A stretch of 64,000 nucleotides of DNA from Granulosicoccus sp964390335 (GTDB lineage Bacteria; Pseudomonadota; Gammaproteobacteria; Granulosicoccales; Granulosicoccaceae): contig CAYMHU010000003.1 in assembly GCA_964390335.1 (NCBI GenBank), forward strand, positions 124,001 to 188,000. Direction: 5' to 3'. Below are positions 36,604 to 46,128 of the stretch, in pieces. The translations under genes were made by a program, and so were the position numbers. The notes under the pieces are model-generated. The model worked only from the letters and a program-made list of their open reading frames with translations. It was not told the origin of the DNA and ran no database searches. The number at the start of each line of letters is the position of its first letter. The first letter of the stretch is position 1.

Positions 36604-37554
36604 TCAGGCATTTTCGCTTAAAATCATCTGAAACATACGCTCAACCGATTGTGGGAAATCATAGGCGGGCTGCCACCCCCAATCGGCACGGGCTGTTTCA
36701 TCGATTAACACATTCGGCCAATTATTTATAAGCGTTTGAACGGTTTCATTAATCTCAACGCTGTATTGAAAGTCCGGATACCGTTTTAAGATTTCATCTA
36801 TAACCATTTGAGTGGTTAAATGGTATGCGTGCAGATTATAAGCATGTTGTGTTAGTGCGTCACGCGGTGCGTGCGTGTAGTCAACAATACTGCTAACCAC
36901 ATCATCCAGAAAAATAGTGGACATACCCACATCCTCAGGAACAGGGAACACAAATGGCTCACCCTTTATAGCCGCTCTGAATGCATGCGATGGGAAAGCA
37001 GTGACCGCGGTTGGTGGCGCGAATGGCGAAATAACCAACGGAAACCGTAGAATTCTAAAATCCAGATTATTTTTAGATTTAAAAAATACACCTAATCGTT
37101 CTACGGCAACTTTGGTTGCACCATAAATATTTTCTGGCCACTGTTCTGCAGATTCTGGCAAGGGATCCTCCACCTTACCGCCGTACGATGCATTAGTGCT
37201 TGCGAAGAAGAAACGCTCAACATTGTGTCTCACTGCTGTTTGTAATAAATAAAACGAGCCAGTTGCGTTTATTTCCCATGCGGCCGTATGATCGGCTTCG
37301 GAGCTACCTGATAGCAACGATGCTAAATGATAAATGGTGTCGGGCTGGTGCTCAGCCACCAGTGATTCAACTTGCGCTGTATCGCGGATATCGCCAATAA
37401 CAATGATTTCGTTATCGTGGGTTTGCTCAGGTTCCGATCCCGGGATATCAAATTTAACAACCTTGACGCCACGAGCCAGTAATCGATCCGCAGTCAATCG
37501 CCCGAGGTTGCCATTACCTCCGGTGATTAACGCCGTTTTTATAGGTGAATTCAT
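36604..37554 (-). CDS. NAD-dependent epimerase/dehydratase, short-chain threonine dehydrogenase-like
   Basis: Extended SDR of 316 residues from the ATG at 37554 (an in-frame GTG lies 12 bp upstream at 37566). Seen: ALITGGNGNLGRL, catalytic YGATK at mid-protein, and the C-terminal INNWPNVLIDETARADWGWQP block that resembles short-chain L-threonine 3-dehydrogenase. A threonine oxidation role is possible; other sugar epimerase functions are not excluded. Confidence 0.85.
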   Translation of the reverse strand: MNSPIKTALITGGNGNLGRLTADRLLARGVKVVKFDIPGSEPEQTHDNEIIVIGDIRDTAQVESLVAEHQPDTIYHLASLLSGSSEADHTAAWEINATGSFYLLQTAVRHNVERFFFASTNASYGGKVEDPLPESAEQWPENIYGATKVAVERLGVFFKSKNNLDFRILRFPLVISPFAPPTAVTAFPSHAFRAAIKGEPFVFPVPEDVGMSTIFLDDVVSSIVDYTHAPRDALTQHAYNLHAYHLTTQMVIDEILKRYPDFQYSVEINETVQTLINNWPNVLIDETARADWGWQPAYDFPQSVERMFQMILSENA

Positions 37555-37598
37555 TGCCTGTTTCACAGTGCGAGCGGTATTTGCTCCGAGTAATCAAT

Positions 37599-39383
37599 TT
37601 ACAATTGGTCAGTGGCAACTGCAATAGTGCTTTCTGCACTTTGCATAACAACAGTGCTACTTGATTCAACCAATGGCAGCATGCGCTCAGCGTAGTATCG
37701 AGCAAGCATGATTTTGGCATCCAGAAACGGCAAATCGGCACCGTCTATCGCCTTTTCTTTCACAGCGGCTAACGCAGAGCGCGCGATCATCCAACCGCCT
37801 GCCATACGACCTTGCATCATCAGAAACTCTACCGATGTTGCGGCCGGCAAGGTAGCATCGTTTTGTCCTAACAACCATTGCGTGGCCTCTTCACTCGAGC
37901 GTAACGCCACGCTAAACCGCTTAGCCATTGCCTTCACGTTGACATCGTCCGATTTTTCCAACTCAGACAAAGTGGCATTCATATCGGCGAATAGTTCTGA
38001 CAAACCTTGGCCACCATCACGTGCCGCTTTACGACCAATGAGATCGTTTGCCTGGATAGCTGTAGTACCTTCATAGATTGGCGCGATACGCGCGTCTCTT
38101 AAATGTTGAGCAGCACCGGTTTCTTCAATAAAACCCATCCCTCCATGCACTTGCACTCCTAGTGAACATAGTTCAACACCGACCTCAGTTGACCAGCCTT
38201 TAACCAGTGGCGTAAGTAACTCGCCACGACGCTGATGACGTTCGCGCGTGTCCTTATCGGGGTGGCTTTTGGCTATATCGAATGCTGCAGCACACTCTAA
38301 CGCCAGACCACGCATGGCTTCGATGTTAGATCGCATAGTCATTAATATGCGACGTACATCGGGATGGTTGATGATGCCTTGATCATCTTCACCACTACCA
38401 AGTAACGTTGGTCCTTGCGTGCGATCTTTTGCATAGCTCACCGCTTGCTGATAAGCGCGTTCTGCAATGCCATAACCCTCAACACCCACAGCGTGTCTGG
38501 CTTGATTCATCATGGTGAACATGTACATCAAGCCATGATGTTCTTTACCAACCAGGTATCCAACCGCACCATCGTTGTCGCCATAGGACATGACACACGT
38601 GGGACTAGCGTGAATACCAAGCTTGTGTTCGAGCGATACGCATTTGAGATCATTTCGCTCACCCAGAGAGCCGTCATCATTCACAAGAAACTTGGGCACA
38701 ATAAACAAGGAAATACCCTTAACACCAGGAGGTGCATCGGGTAAACGCGCTAACACCAAATGCACGATGTTTTCGGTGAGATCCTGCTCACCGTAAGTGA
38801 TAAAGATCTTTGTTCCTTTAATTAGGTAACGATCACCGCTGGGTTCCGCACTGGTGCGAATGCTTGCAAGATCGGTCCCTGCATGAGATTCCGTTAAATT
38901 CATGGTGCCCGACCAAACCCCTTCAACCATCTTAGGTAAGAAGCGATCTTTCAGTTCGTCGGATGCATGATGAAAAATAGCATCAACAGCGCCTTGCGAT
39001 AACAAGGGACACAAACCGAACGACATATTGGCGCTATGCCACATCTCTTGCACAGCGGAAGACACACACATGGGTAAGCCTTGGCCACCGTATTCAGCTG
39101 GAAACGCTAATGCGCCCCAACCGCTCTCCACGAATTGTGCGTAGGCTTCCTTCCAACCGTCAGGGGTAGTTACACCATCTTCGCTCCACGAACTTCCCTG
39201 TTTATCACCAATGGTATTTAATGGCGCTAGGACCTCTCCGGTAAATCGCGCGGATTCTTCCAAAATGGCATCCACCAAATCGGGAGTGGCTTCTTCAAAG
39301 CCATCTAACTTGGCGATTTCATCAAGCCCAACGACTTTATTGAGTACAAACGCAATATCTTTTACGGGAGCGGTGTATGACAT
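37599..39383 (-). CDS. Large acyl-CoA dehydrogenase (DmdC-type)
   Basis: 594-residue FAD acyl-CoA dehydrogenase with the extended C-terminal domain of the long (about 600-residue) subfamily that includes 3-methylmercaptopropionyl-CoA dehydrogenase (DmdC). N-terminal Acyl-CoA-dh_N, then FPAEYGGQGLP, LTESHAGTDL (FAD/substrate), KIFITYGEQDL, and QVHGGMGFIEETGAAQHLRDARI. A strong SD (AGAGGAAG) precedes the ATG. It lies just downstream of etfBA on the same strand, matching delivery of electrons to EtfAB. Substrate not proven. Confidence 0.92.
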   Translation of the reverse strand: MSYTAPVKDIAFVLNKVVGLDEIAKLDGFEEATPDLVDAILEESARFTGEVLAPLNTIGDKQGSSWSEDGVTTPDGWKEAYAQFVESGWGALAFPAEYGGQGLPMCVSSAVQEMWHSANMSFGLCPLLSQGAVDAIFHHASDELKDRFLPKMVEGVWSGTMNLTESHAGTDLASIRTSAEPSGDRYLIKGTKIFITYGEQDLTENIVHLVLARLPDAPPGVKGISLFIVPKFLVNDDGSLGERNDLKCVSLEHKLGIHASPTCVMSYGDNDGAVGYLVGKEHHGLMYMFTMMNQARHAVGVEGYGIAERAYQQAVSYAKDRTQGPTLLGSGEDDQGIINHPDVRRILMTMRSNIEAMRGLALECAAAFDIAKSHPDKDTRERHQRRGELLTPLVKGWSTEVGVELCSLGVQVHGGMGFIEETGAAQHLRDARIAPIYEGTTAIQANDLIGRKAARDGGQGLSELFADMNATLSELEKSDDVNVKAMAKRFSVALRSSEEATQWLLGQNDATLPAATSVEFLMMQGRMAGGWMIARSALAAVKEKAIDGADLPFLDAKIMLARYYAERMLPLVESSSTVVMQSAESTIAVATDQL

Positions 39384-39528
39384 TGTTCTTCCTCTTTACA
39401 TCGACTGACCATTCAGCCGATGATTCAATAGCTTCGCAATGGTAAAACGTTGCAAGCGGCAGCGCTTACCTTGTAGTGGCGCTTAGAATAGTCTAAACAG
39501 CATCCACACCGGCAAACAACCAGTGATA

Positions 39529-40619
39529 CTAGCCGTCCAGCGCTTTCGACAATTCCGGCAACGCATCAAATAAATCGGCAACCAGTCCATAGTCGGCCAC
39601 TTGAAAAATGGNNNNNNNNNNNNNNNNNNNNNNNNNNNNNNNNNNNNNNNNNNNNNNNNNNNNNNNNNNNNNNNNNNNNNNNNNNNNNNNNNNNNNNNNN
39701 NNNNNNNNNNNGGCAACGCATCAAATAAATCGGCAACCAGTCCATAGTCGGCCACTTGAAAAATGGGCGCCTCTTCGTCTTTATTAATGGCAACGATAAC
39801 TTTGCTGTCTTTCATGCCTGCCAAATGTTGGATTGCGCCTGAGATACCAACCGCCAAATACAAGTTAGGTGCAACCACTTTACCGGTCTGGCCTACCTGG
39901 TAATCGTTTGGTACAAAGCCCGCATCAACAGCTGCGCGCGATGCACCAACTGCAGCATTTAACTTGCCAGCAATATCATCTAACATGGCGAAGTTTTCAC
40001 CGTTTTGCATACCACGGCCACCTGATACAACGATATCGGCACTGGTGAGTTCTGGCCGGTCAGACGTGGATAACTCTTGTCCAACAAAACTAACCAGATC
40101 ACTGGCTTGCGCTGCAGCTACAGTTTCTACTGCTGCACTGCCACCGGTTTCAGCAACGGCATCGAATGACGTTGTACGAACCGTAATCACTTTGACCTTG
40201 TCGCTACTTTTAACGGTTGCCATGGCATTGCCAGCATAAATAGGACGAATAAATGTATCTTCCGATTCAACCGATGTGATATCGGAGATTCCTGATACAT
40301 CCAATAACGCTGCCACTCGCGGCATCACGTTTTTACCTGACGCAGTAGCCGCAAATAGGATATGGCTGTAGTTGTCTGCAAGGCTAACAACTAATGCCGA
40401 TAAATTTTCCGCAAGCTCGTGCTCGTAGGCAGCATCGTCGCAATGCAATACTTTACTAACGCCATCAATGTTTGCAGCACTGCTGGCAACATCACCCGCG
40501 TTGTGTCCCGCAACCAGTAAATGGATATCGCCGCCAATGGCTTTTGCCGCAGCTACAACGCTTAATGTGGCTGGACGCAGGGCACCGGCTTCATGTTCTG
40601 CAAGAATTAAAATACTCAT
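39529..40619 (-). CDS. etfA: Electron transfer flavoprotein alpha subunit, interrupted by scaffold gap
   Basis: EtfA. The window contains a run of N (39612-39711) inside the gene, and 55 bp are duplicated on both sides of it; removing the N's and one copy gives a single 311-residue frame ending PELSKALDG-stop at 39529-39531, the usual EtfA length. Motifs: LILAEHEAGALRP at the N-terminus, SGGRGMQNGENF and GQTGKVVAPNLYLAVGISGAIQHLAG for FAD binding. SD GGAG 8 nt before the ATG. The longer frame to 39483 is out of phase and artefactual. Pairs with etfB 16 bp upstream. Confidence 0.93.
39557..39611. repeat. 55-bp duplicate, left flank of gap
   Basis: Identical to 39712-39766. The two copies abut an exact 100-N gap, the normal size of a scaffolding placeholder, so this is an unmerged contig overlap rather than a biological repeat. 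Confidence 0.95.
39612..39711. other. Scaffold gap, exactly 100 N
   Basis: One hundred consecutive unspecified bases of round length, flanked by the same 55 bp on both sides. The true genomic distance is probably negative (contigs overlap). Confidence 0.98.
39712..39766. repeat. 55-bp duplicate, right flank of gap
   Basis: Second copy of the 55-bp overlap; it belongs to the same place in etfA, encoding the FQVADYGLVADLFDALP segment. Confidence 0.95.
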
Positions 40620-40635
40620 AATTGTTCTCCGGCGC

Positions 40636-41385
40636 TTAAATGACTTTGGCTTCGTTACGAAGTTTGTCGACTAACTCGGCAACACTGCTCACAATGACGC
40701 CTGCTTCACGTTGTGGTGGCTCGTTAACTTCCACAACCGATAAACCACTGCTGGTATCAACACCTGTATCAGCTACTGGAATGACTTCCAGCGGCTTCTT
40801 TTTGGCTTTCATGATGTTCGGCAACTTGGCATATCGTGGTTCGTTAAGGCGAAGATCGGTTGAGATGATGGCTGGGCTTTTAACGCTAATGGTTTCAAGA
40901 CCTGCATCAACCTCGCGAGTGACTTTTAAGGTATCGCCCTCTACAACAACTTTCGACGCAAAGGTTGCCTGGGCCATTCCCGTTAGAGCGGCAAGCATTT
41001 GCGCTGTCTGATTGTTATCGCCATCAATGGCTTGCTTACCAAGCACGACCATACCGGGAGCTTCTTTCTCGATAACATGCTTAAACAACTTAGCAATAGC
41101 AAGCGGTTCAAGCAGTTCATCGGTTTCAATCAAAATGCCACGATCGGCGCCCATGGCCAAGCCGGTGCGGATGGTTTCTTCGCTTTTCTTGGTGCCAATT
41201 GACAGCACAACAACTTCTTCAGCGTTACCCGCTTCTTTAATTCTGAGTGCTTCTTCTACTGCGATTTCGTCGAACGGATTCATCGACATTTTTACGTTAT
41301 CCAGCTCTATGCCGGACTTATCAGCTTTGACACGCGCTTTTACGTTGTAATCCAGCACGCGCTTGACGCCTACAAGTATTTTCAT
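40636..41385 (-). CDS. etfB: Electron transfer flavoprotein beta subunit
   Basis: EtfB, 249 residues: MKILVGVKRVLDYNVKAR start, AVEEALRIKE, and the AMP/FAD-interacting segment GADRGILIETDEL, DGDNNQTAQMLAAL. Forms the soluble heterodimer with EtfA, taking electrons from acyl-CoA dehydrogenases to ETF-QO. First gene of the etfB-etfA-acyl-CoA dehydrogenase run; SD GAGG at 8-12 nt. Confidence 0.95.
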   Translation of the reverse strand: MKILVGVKRVLDYNVKARVKADKSGIELDNVKMSMNPFDEIAVEEALRIKEAGNAEEVVVLSIGTKKSEETIRTGLAMGADRGILIETDELLEPLAIAKLFKHVIEKEAPGMVVLGKQAIDGDNNQTAQMLAALTGMAQATFASKVVVEGDTLKVTREVDAGLETISVKSPAIISTDLRLNEPRYAKLPNIMKAKKKPLEVIPVADTGVDTSSGLSVVEVNEPPQREAGVIVSSVAELVDKLRNEAKVI

Positions 41386-41410
41386 TATTTGAGAACCTCA
41401 GAAAATCGAT

Positions 41411-41439
41411 CGGGTAAAGCCCGATTTTACCCGTTTTTT
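41411..41439 (+). terminator. Hairpin with T-run in etfB upstream region
   Basis: CGGGTAAA-GCCCGAT-TTTACCCG, an 8-bp stem, followed by TTTTTT (plus strand). An alternative stem ATCGGG/CCCGAT overlaps it. The flanking genes are on the minus strand, so it may terminate antisense transcription or, through the alternative stem, the deaminase mRNA. Confidence 0.45.
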
Positions 41440-41555
41440 ATCTCTCGGAGAGCAAGAAACACGGAAAGATTGGCGTGAGTCGCGCTTTGTAGGTCGTTCC
41501 TAAACTAGCCACAACTAACACCCTGTTGGAGCCAGTGAGATTCCACAGCCAGACC

Positions 41556-42002
41556 CTACACACCAATATCTTCGTTCCACAACTCTGGCTTGTTACGGAT
41601 GAATGCTTCCATCAGTTCAATACACTCGGCATTGTTGACAATCTCTACCTTTACTCCCCGGCTATTGACGTAATTTTCGGGTCCCTGGAAGGTCTTGTTC
41701 TCCCCGACAACAATATGCTTGATGCCATATAGCAGTGCAGCGCCGCTGCACATATCGCACGGCGATAATGTGGAATACAAAATACTACGTTGATACTCTT
41801 TGGCACTCAACCGACCGGCATTTTCTAAACAGTCCATTTCTGCATGTCGGATAGCACTGCCCATCTGGACGCGCTGATTGTGACCACGGCCAATAATTTT
41901 GCCATCCAGCACCAGCACAGAGCCTATCGGAATTCCGCCTGACGCCAGACCCTTGCGAGCTTCCTGAATAGCAGCTTGCATAAATTCATCGTGATCGCTC
42001 AT
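41556..42002 (-). CDS. Cytosine deaminase, yeast FCY1-type
   Basis: 148-residue zinc deaminase of the CDA fold: HAEMDCLENAGR (zinc His53, catalytic Glu55) and SPCDMCSGA (Cys82, Cys85). The C-terminal PELWNEDIG and the VVGENKTFQG segment match yeast cytosine deaminase, whose Trp and Asp cover the pyrimidine; the spacing of these residues is nearly equal. It would convert cytosine to uracil. Most bacteria use the unrelated CodA amidohydrolase instead. Last gene of the fadJ-fadI-SIMPL run (11-bp gap). Confidence 0.85.
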   Translation of the reverse strand: MSDHDEFMQAAIQEARKGLASGGIPIGSVLVLDGKIIGRGHNQRVQMGSAIRHAEMDCLENAGRLSAKEYQRSILYSTLSPCDMCSGAALLYGIKHIVVGENKTFQGPENYVNSRGVKVEIVNNAECIELMEAFIRNKPELWNEDIGV

Positions 42003-42013
42003 GGCGGCTCCGG

Positions 42014-42718
42014 TTAATCCAGTTGAATTTGACCATCAACCCGCACGGTAACCGAGCTGGTTCCGGCTTCAATAGCGGGGGCGCTTTCAACCGACATGGC
42101 AGAATCGTAGGACGCACCGCGATGCATTGGCCTTGGTCCGCCACCATTGTTGGTATTGATGGATAAATTCACGATACGATATTCAGACGCATCCATGTTG
42201 CTTTGTACCAGCAACGCCCGGCGCTTGAATGCATCTAAGGCTTCGTTAATCAGTTTATCTTCAGCTTGCTCTCTGGTAGCGGGTTTGGCGCTCAGTTGCA
42301 TGCCTTGTACTTGCAATCGTGATTGTAAAAGTTGAATGGCTTTACCAGCCTGCTCAAAGTTATCGGACTTTAATTCGATGGTTTGAGTGGCCGTCCAGCT
42401 TCGAATTTTTGACCCATTGCGTTCGTACTGGGGATAAGTTTGGTAATCACGTGTACGTGCTGACACATCTGGAAACGATTGTAATTGCGACAAGGCCCAG
42501 TTCATTGTGTTGTTGATCTCGCTGGCAAGCTTTGAGGTGTCTTTACCTTGCGCCTGTGCATTCAAATTGACCGTCATTAAGTCGTTAGCCACCTCGCTAC
42601 GCGCCGATGCGCTTAAATGGATAACATCATAATGCAGATCGTTATTGTCGGCGCTCACGCTTGCACTGAAGCACGCGCTACCCCAACCAAGCAATAGCCC
42701 AACGATTATCCGCTTCAC
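42014..42718 (-). CDS. SIMPL (DUF541) domain periplasmic protein
   Basis: 234 residues: signal peptide ending ACFSASVSAD, then the SIMPL domain with SARSEVANDLMTVNLNAQAQG and VRVDGQIQLD at the C-terminus. SIMPL proteins are periplasmic oligomers with stress-related links but no clear activity. Begins 1 bp after the fadI stop, so co-transcribed with fadJ-fadI. Confidence 0.85.
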   Translation of the reverse strand: MKRIIVGLLLGWGSACFSASVSADNNDLHYDVIHLSASARSEVANDLMTVNLNAQAQGKDTSKLASEINNTMNWALSQLQSFPDVSARTRDYQTYPQYERNGSKIRSWTATQTIELKSDNFEQAGKAIQLLQSRLQVQGMQLSAKPATREQAEDKLINEALDAFKRRALLVQSNMDASEYRIVNLSINTNNGGGPRPMHRGASYDSAMSVESAPAIEAGTSSVTVRVDGQIQLD

Positions 42719-42719
42719 A

Positions 42720-44000
42720 TTACTTCTCCAGTATAGCCGTTACGCCCATACCACCTGCAGTACAAACGGAAATCAGACCCTTGCCACCCCCATTTTCATC
42801 GATCATTTTAGCCAGTGTCCCGGTAATGCGCGCACCGGTTGCAGCGAATGGGTGACCAACAGCCAGACTGCTACCATTGATATTCATTTTCGTGGTGTCG
42901 ATGCTACCCAACGGCGCATCTAAGCCTAATTCGTTTTTGCAGTACTCGGGATCTTCCCATGCTTTTAGCGTACACAGCACCTGGGCTGCAAAGGCTTCGT
43001 GGATTTCGTAAAAATCAAAATCCTGCAAATTCATATTAGCTCGCTTCAGCATCTCGCTAACAGCCAATGTTGGAGCCATTAATAAGCCGGCGCCACCAAC
43101 GAAATCAATAGCGGCTGTTTGAGTGTGTGTGATGTACGCAAGTACGGGCAAACCATGCTCTTTCGCCCACTCTTCGCTGGCCAACAAGACACCCGCCGCG
43201 CCATCGGTTAACGGCGTGCTGTTACCCGCTGTTAACGTGCCCTTATCGCTGCGTTCGTAAGCTTTTTTAAGCCCCGCTAATACTTCCACGCTGGTATCAG
43301 GTCGCATATTGTTATCGCGGAGCACGCCTGCGCATGGCACCAGCAGGTCATCATAAAAACCGCGCTGATAAGCCGCAGCTGCATTTAAATGACTGGCAAC
43401 GGCAAGTTCATCTTGCGCCTCACGGGTGATCCCCCACTCCTGCGCCATCAGTTCGCAATGTTGCCCCATACTTAACAAGGTTCGTGGCTCGTTCGTGGAC
43501 GGTGGTACCGGTTTTAATTCTTTAAAGCCAAACCCTTTAAACAGTTTAAGTCTGGATTTCATGTCGCGCGCTTTACCCAGCTTCACCAGGCGTTGCGAAA
43601 ACTTTTTACTAAACGAGATGGGTACATCGCTCACGGTATCGCTGCCTGCTGCAATCGCACTGTCTATTTGGCCTGACGCAATTTTGGCCGCAGCAATGGA
43701 TGCCGCTTGCAAACTGGTACCACAGGCTTGCTGCATGGTTAACGCTGGGGTTCGAGGTGAGAGCTTAGTGCTGAGTACCGCTTCGCGTGCCATGTTCCAA
43801 TCTTTCGAGTGGCTGATAACAGCGCCCGCATTGACCTCACCTAGCTGCACGCCGTTTAGATCGTAACGATCAACTAAACCGTTTAATACTGTTGACAGCA
43901 TTTTTAAATTAGACAGGTCGGCATAAGCGCTACCACTTCGACAAAAAGGGGTACGAACACCGCCAACAACGGCCACCGGACGTAATGATTGATTAGTCAT
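42720..44000 (-). CDS. fadI: 3-ketoacyl-CoA thiolase (FadI-type)
   Basis: 426-residue acetyl-CoA C-acyltransferase: nucleophile Cys93 in MQQACGTSLQ, HPFAATGAR with catalytic His, and the second Cys in SVCTAGGMGVT. Last step of beta-oxidation: 3-ketoacyl-CoA + CoA to acetyl-CoA and a shortened acyl-CoA. Overlaps fadJ by 8 bp. The name FadI is based on pairing with the fadJ-like gene rather than on full-length alignment. Confidence 0.92.
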   Translation of the reverse strand: MTNQSLRPVAVVGGVRTPFCRSGSAYADLSNLKMLSTVLNGLVDRYDLNGVQLGEVNAGAVISHSKDWNMAREAVLSTKLSPRTPALTMQQACGTSLQAASIAAAKIASGQIDSAIAAGSDTVSDVPISFSKKFSQRLVKLGKARDMKSRLKLFKGFGFKELKPVPPSTNEPRTLLSMGQHCELMAQEWGITREAQDELAVASHLNAAAAYQRGFYDDLLVPCAGVLRDNNMRPDTSVEVLAGLKKAYERSDKGTLTAGNSTPLTDGAAGVLLASEEWAKEHGLPVLAYITHTQTAAIDFVGGAGLLMAPTLAVSEMLKRANMNLQDFDFYEIHEAFAAQVLCTLKAWEDPEYCKNELGLDAPLGSIDTTKMNINGSSLAVGHPFAATGARITGTLAKMIDENGGGKGLISVCTAGGMGVTAILEK

Positions 44001-46017
44001 GCGCGTTATCCTGATTAGTCTGGTTTATTGAATGAGTCTGCAATGAACTGGTATTAAGCAAGCCTTCATTCGCCAAATAATGCATTGGTCCGCCTGTAAA
44101 TGGCGCAAAACCGGTTCCAAAAATAATTCCCGCATCCAGCAAATCGTCGTCCTCAACTATGCCGTCAGCGGAAACTGCTTGACACTCATTCAGGAATGGC
44201 TTCATTAAGCGTTTTGCTATTTGGTCTCCATAGGCATTATCAACAGCGGCGGCCTGTCTTTCAGCCCGGCCTTTTGACCACACATAAAAACCTTCCCCTG
44301 ATTTTTTGCCAAGCTTGTTCTCGTCGATCATACCTTGCAACAAATTACGATGTGCTTCGACATCACCCTTTGCCAGGGTTTGCGCTACGTTCATGCAAAC
44401 ATCCAAGCCAACAACATCAGCCAGTTCGATCGGTCCCATTGGCATGCCAAACCGAATGGCAGCCGCATCTATAATTTCTTTATCAATACCTTCAAGCTTC
44501 ATACTAATGGCTTCCATTAAATACGGAGCCAACACGCGATTAACCAAGAACCCGGGCGAGCTTTTAGTGCGTAGCGGAAATCGATTGATCTGCGAACAAA
44601 ATGCTGCTCCCCTAACCGTCCAACTATGATCAGTCTGTTCGCCATGCACAACTTCGACTAATGGCATCTTGGCCACCGGATTGAAAAAGTGTAAGCCGAT
44701 GAGTCGAGCCGGGTTTTTCAGATCTCGGCTTAGTTCCTCCAGCGGCAAGGCAGACGTATTAGTTGCGAGTACTGCATGATCTGCCATGCGTGGTTCTATG
44801 GCTGCATACAATTCACGCTTGGCATCGGCATTTTCGTATATGGCTTCGATAATGACATCGGCCCGTGGTACTCCGTTGGCCTCAACATCCGGCATTAAAC
44901 GCAGCATGGCTGCATCGATCGCTGGTTTTTTCTTCAAGCGTTTTCTAAATAGTTTTTTAGCTCGCGACAATGCCGGCTCGATGTATTTCATTTCTCGATC
45001 TTGCAATGTTACTTCCATGCCTTGCAGTACACACCACGCAGCTATATCGCCACCCATGACACCGGCACCGACAACATGCACACGACGCACGTTGAAATCT
45101 TCTGATTTACCCAGCTCTTTCATGCGCTCGGTTAAAAAGAATACCCGGCGTAGATTGGTTGCAGTTGGTCCAACCATCAGCTTACCAACTCTGGTGGCTT
45201 CCCCATCAAACATACGTACACGATTATCGCGGGCACTTTCCCATAGATCGATCATGTCGAATGGTGCAGGATAGTGTTTAGGATTTGCCTTCTCTGCAGT
45301 TTTCTTTCGCAGTATTGCAGCGATTGCTTTACGCAGAGGTTGGCGATTGGTCATGGAAGCTAGAAAGCCGGGGCCTCGACTTTTACGTTTTTTTAATACC
45401 GCGCGTCTTGCAGCCCATTTAAGAGAACCAAACTCATCGACCAGTTCATCGACAATACCCACACCGCGCGCGGCACCTGCACGCAACAAACGGCCAGTTA
45501 ACATTAGTTCTAATCCTTTCAAACCACCGACTTTTTCTGTAAGACGTGTGGTGCCACCCAAGCCTGGAAAGATGCCTAACTTCACTTCAGGAAATCCCAC
45601 TCGGGTTTCTGGGGTGTTCATCGCAATGATGTAGTCACACGATAAGGCCAGCTCTAAACCACCGCCAAGACAAAAACCATGAATGGCAGCGACCGTGGGG
45701 CACTTCAGGTTTTCCAACCGCGAGAACACAGCAAGACCTTGTTTGATTTTATCGGTAGCATCTGATGCGTCTGTGAAGCCGTCGAATTCTCGGATATCGG
45801 CACCGACAATAAAACTATCCGGCTTTCCCGATTGCACAACCAGCCCCGCCAGCTCAGCAGCTTCGGCCATATCCATCAGGCGATCCAACTCTAAAAATAC
45901 CTCGGTACCAAGTGAGTTAGTGCTCTCGCCCGCGCGATCAAGTGTTAACCACAGAATGTTGCTGGAATCGATTTCGTAACGCCAATGGGCGTAGTTTTGT
46001 GTGACAGGACTGTTCAT
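43993..46017 (-). CDS. fadJ: Fatty-acid oxidation multifunctional protein (FadJ-type)
   Basis: 674 residues with an enoyl-CoA hydratase domain (IHGFCLGGGLELALSC oxyanion loop; FPEVKLGIFPGLGGTTRL with catalytic Glu) and a 3-hydroxyacyl-CoA dehydrogenase domain (VHVVGAGVMGGDIA, LATNTSALP, HFFNPVAKMPLVEVV, GFLVNRVLAP). A little shorter than E. coli FadJ. Hydrates the enoyl-CoA and oxidises the 3-hydroxyacyl-CoA. First gene of fadJ-fadI-SIMPL-deaminase. Confidence 0.93.
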   Translation of the reverse strand: MNSPVTQNYAHWRYEIDSSNILWLTLDRAGESTNSLGTEVFLELDRLMDMAEAAELAGLVVQSGKPDSFIVGADIREFDGFTDASDATDKIKQGLAVFSRLENLKCPTVAAIHGFCLGGGLELALSCDYIIAMNTPETRVGFPEVKLGIFPGLGGTTRLTEKVGGLKGLELMLTGRLLRAGAARGVGIVDELVDEFGSLKWAARRAVLKKRKSRGPGFLASMTNRQPLRKAIAAILRKKTAEKANPKHYPAPFDMIDLWESARDNRVRMFDGEATRVGKLMVGPTATNLRRVFFLTERMKELGKSEDFNVRRVHVVGAGVMGGDIAAWCVLQGMEVTLQDREMKYIEPALSRAKKLFRKRLKKKPAIDAAMLRLMPDVEANGVPRADVIIEAIYENADAKRELYAAIEPRMADHAVLATNTSALPLEELSRDLKNPARLIGLHFFNPVAKMPLVEVVHGEQTDHSWTVRGAAFCSQINRFPLRTKSSPGFLVNRVLAPYLMEAISMKLEGIDKEIIDAAAIRFGMPMGPIELADVVGLDVCMNVAQTLAKGDVEAHRNLLQGMIDENKLGKKSGEGFYVWSKGRAERQAAAVDNAYGDQIAKRLMKPFLNECQAVSADGIVEDDDLLDAGIIFGTGFAPFTGGPMHYLANEGLLNTSSLQTHSINQTNQDNAHD

Positions 46018-46128
46018 ATTAAATCACTGCTCATAATAGTTTACTGCTTCAACTAATCCGTTAATGTAAAACGTCAATTGACCGTTTCTGTTGGCTTATT
46101 TTATCAAGCCAGATCTGTTTAACGGGGA

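Noticed and set aside
39483..39528. Extra residues at the end of EtfA in the long frame
   Set aside because: They result from the duplicated 55 bp and 100 N shifting the frame; the correct frame stops at 39529.
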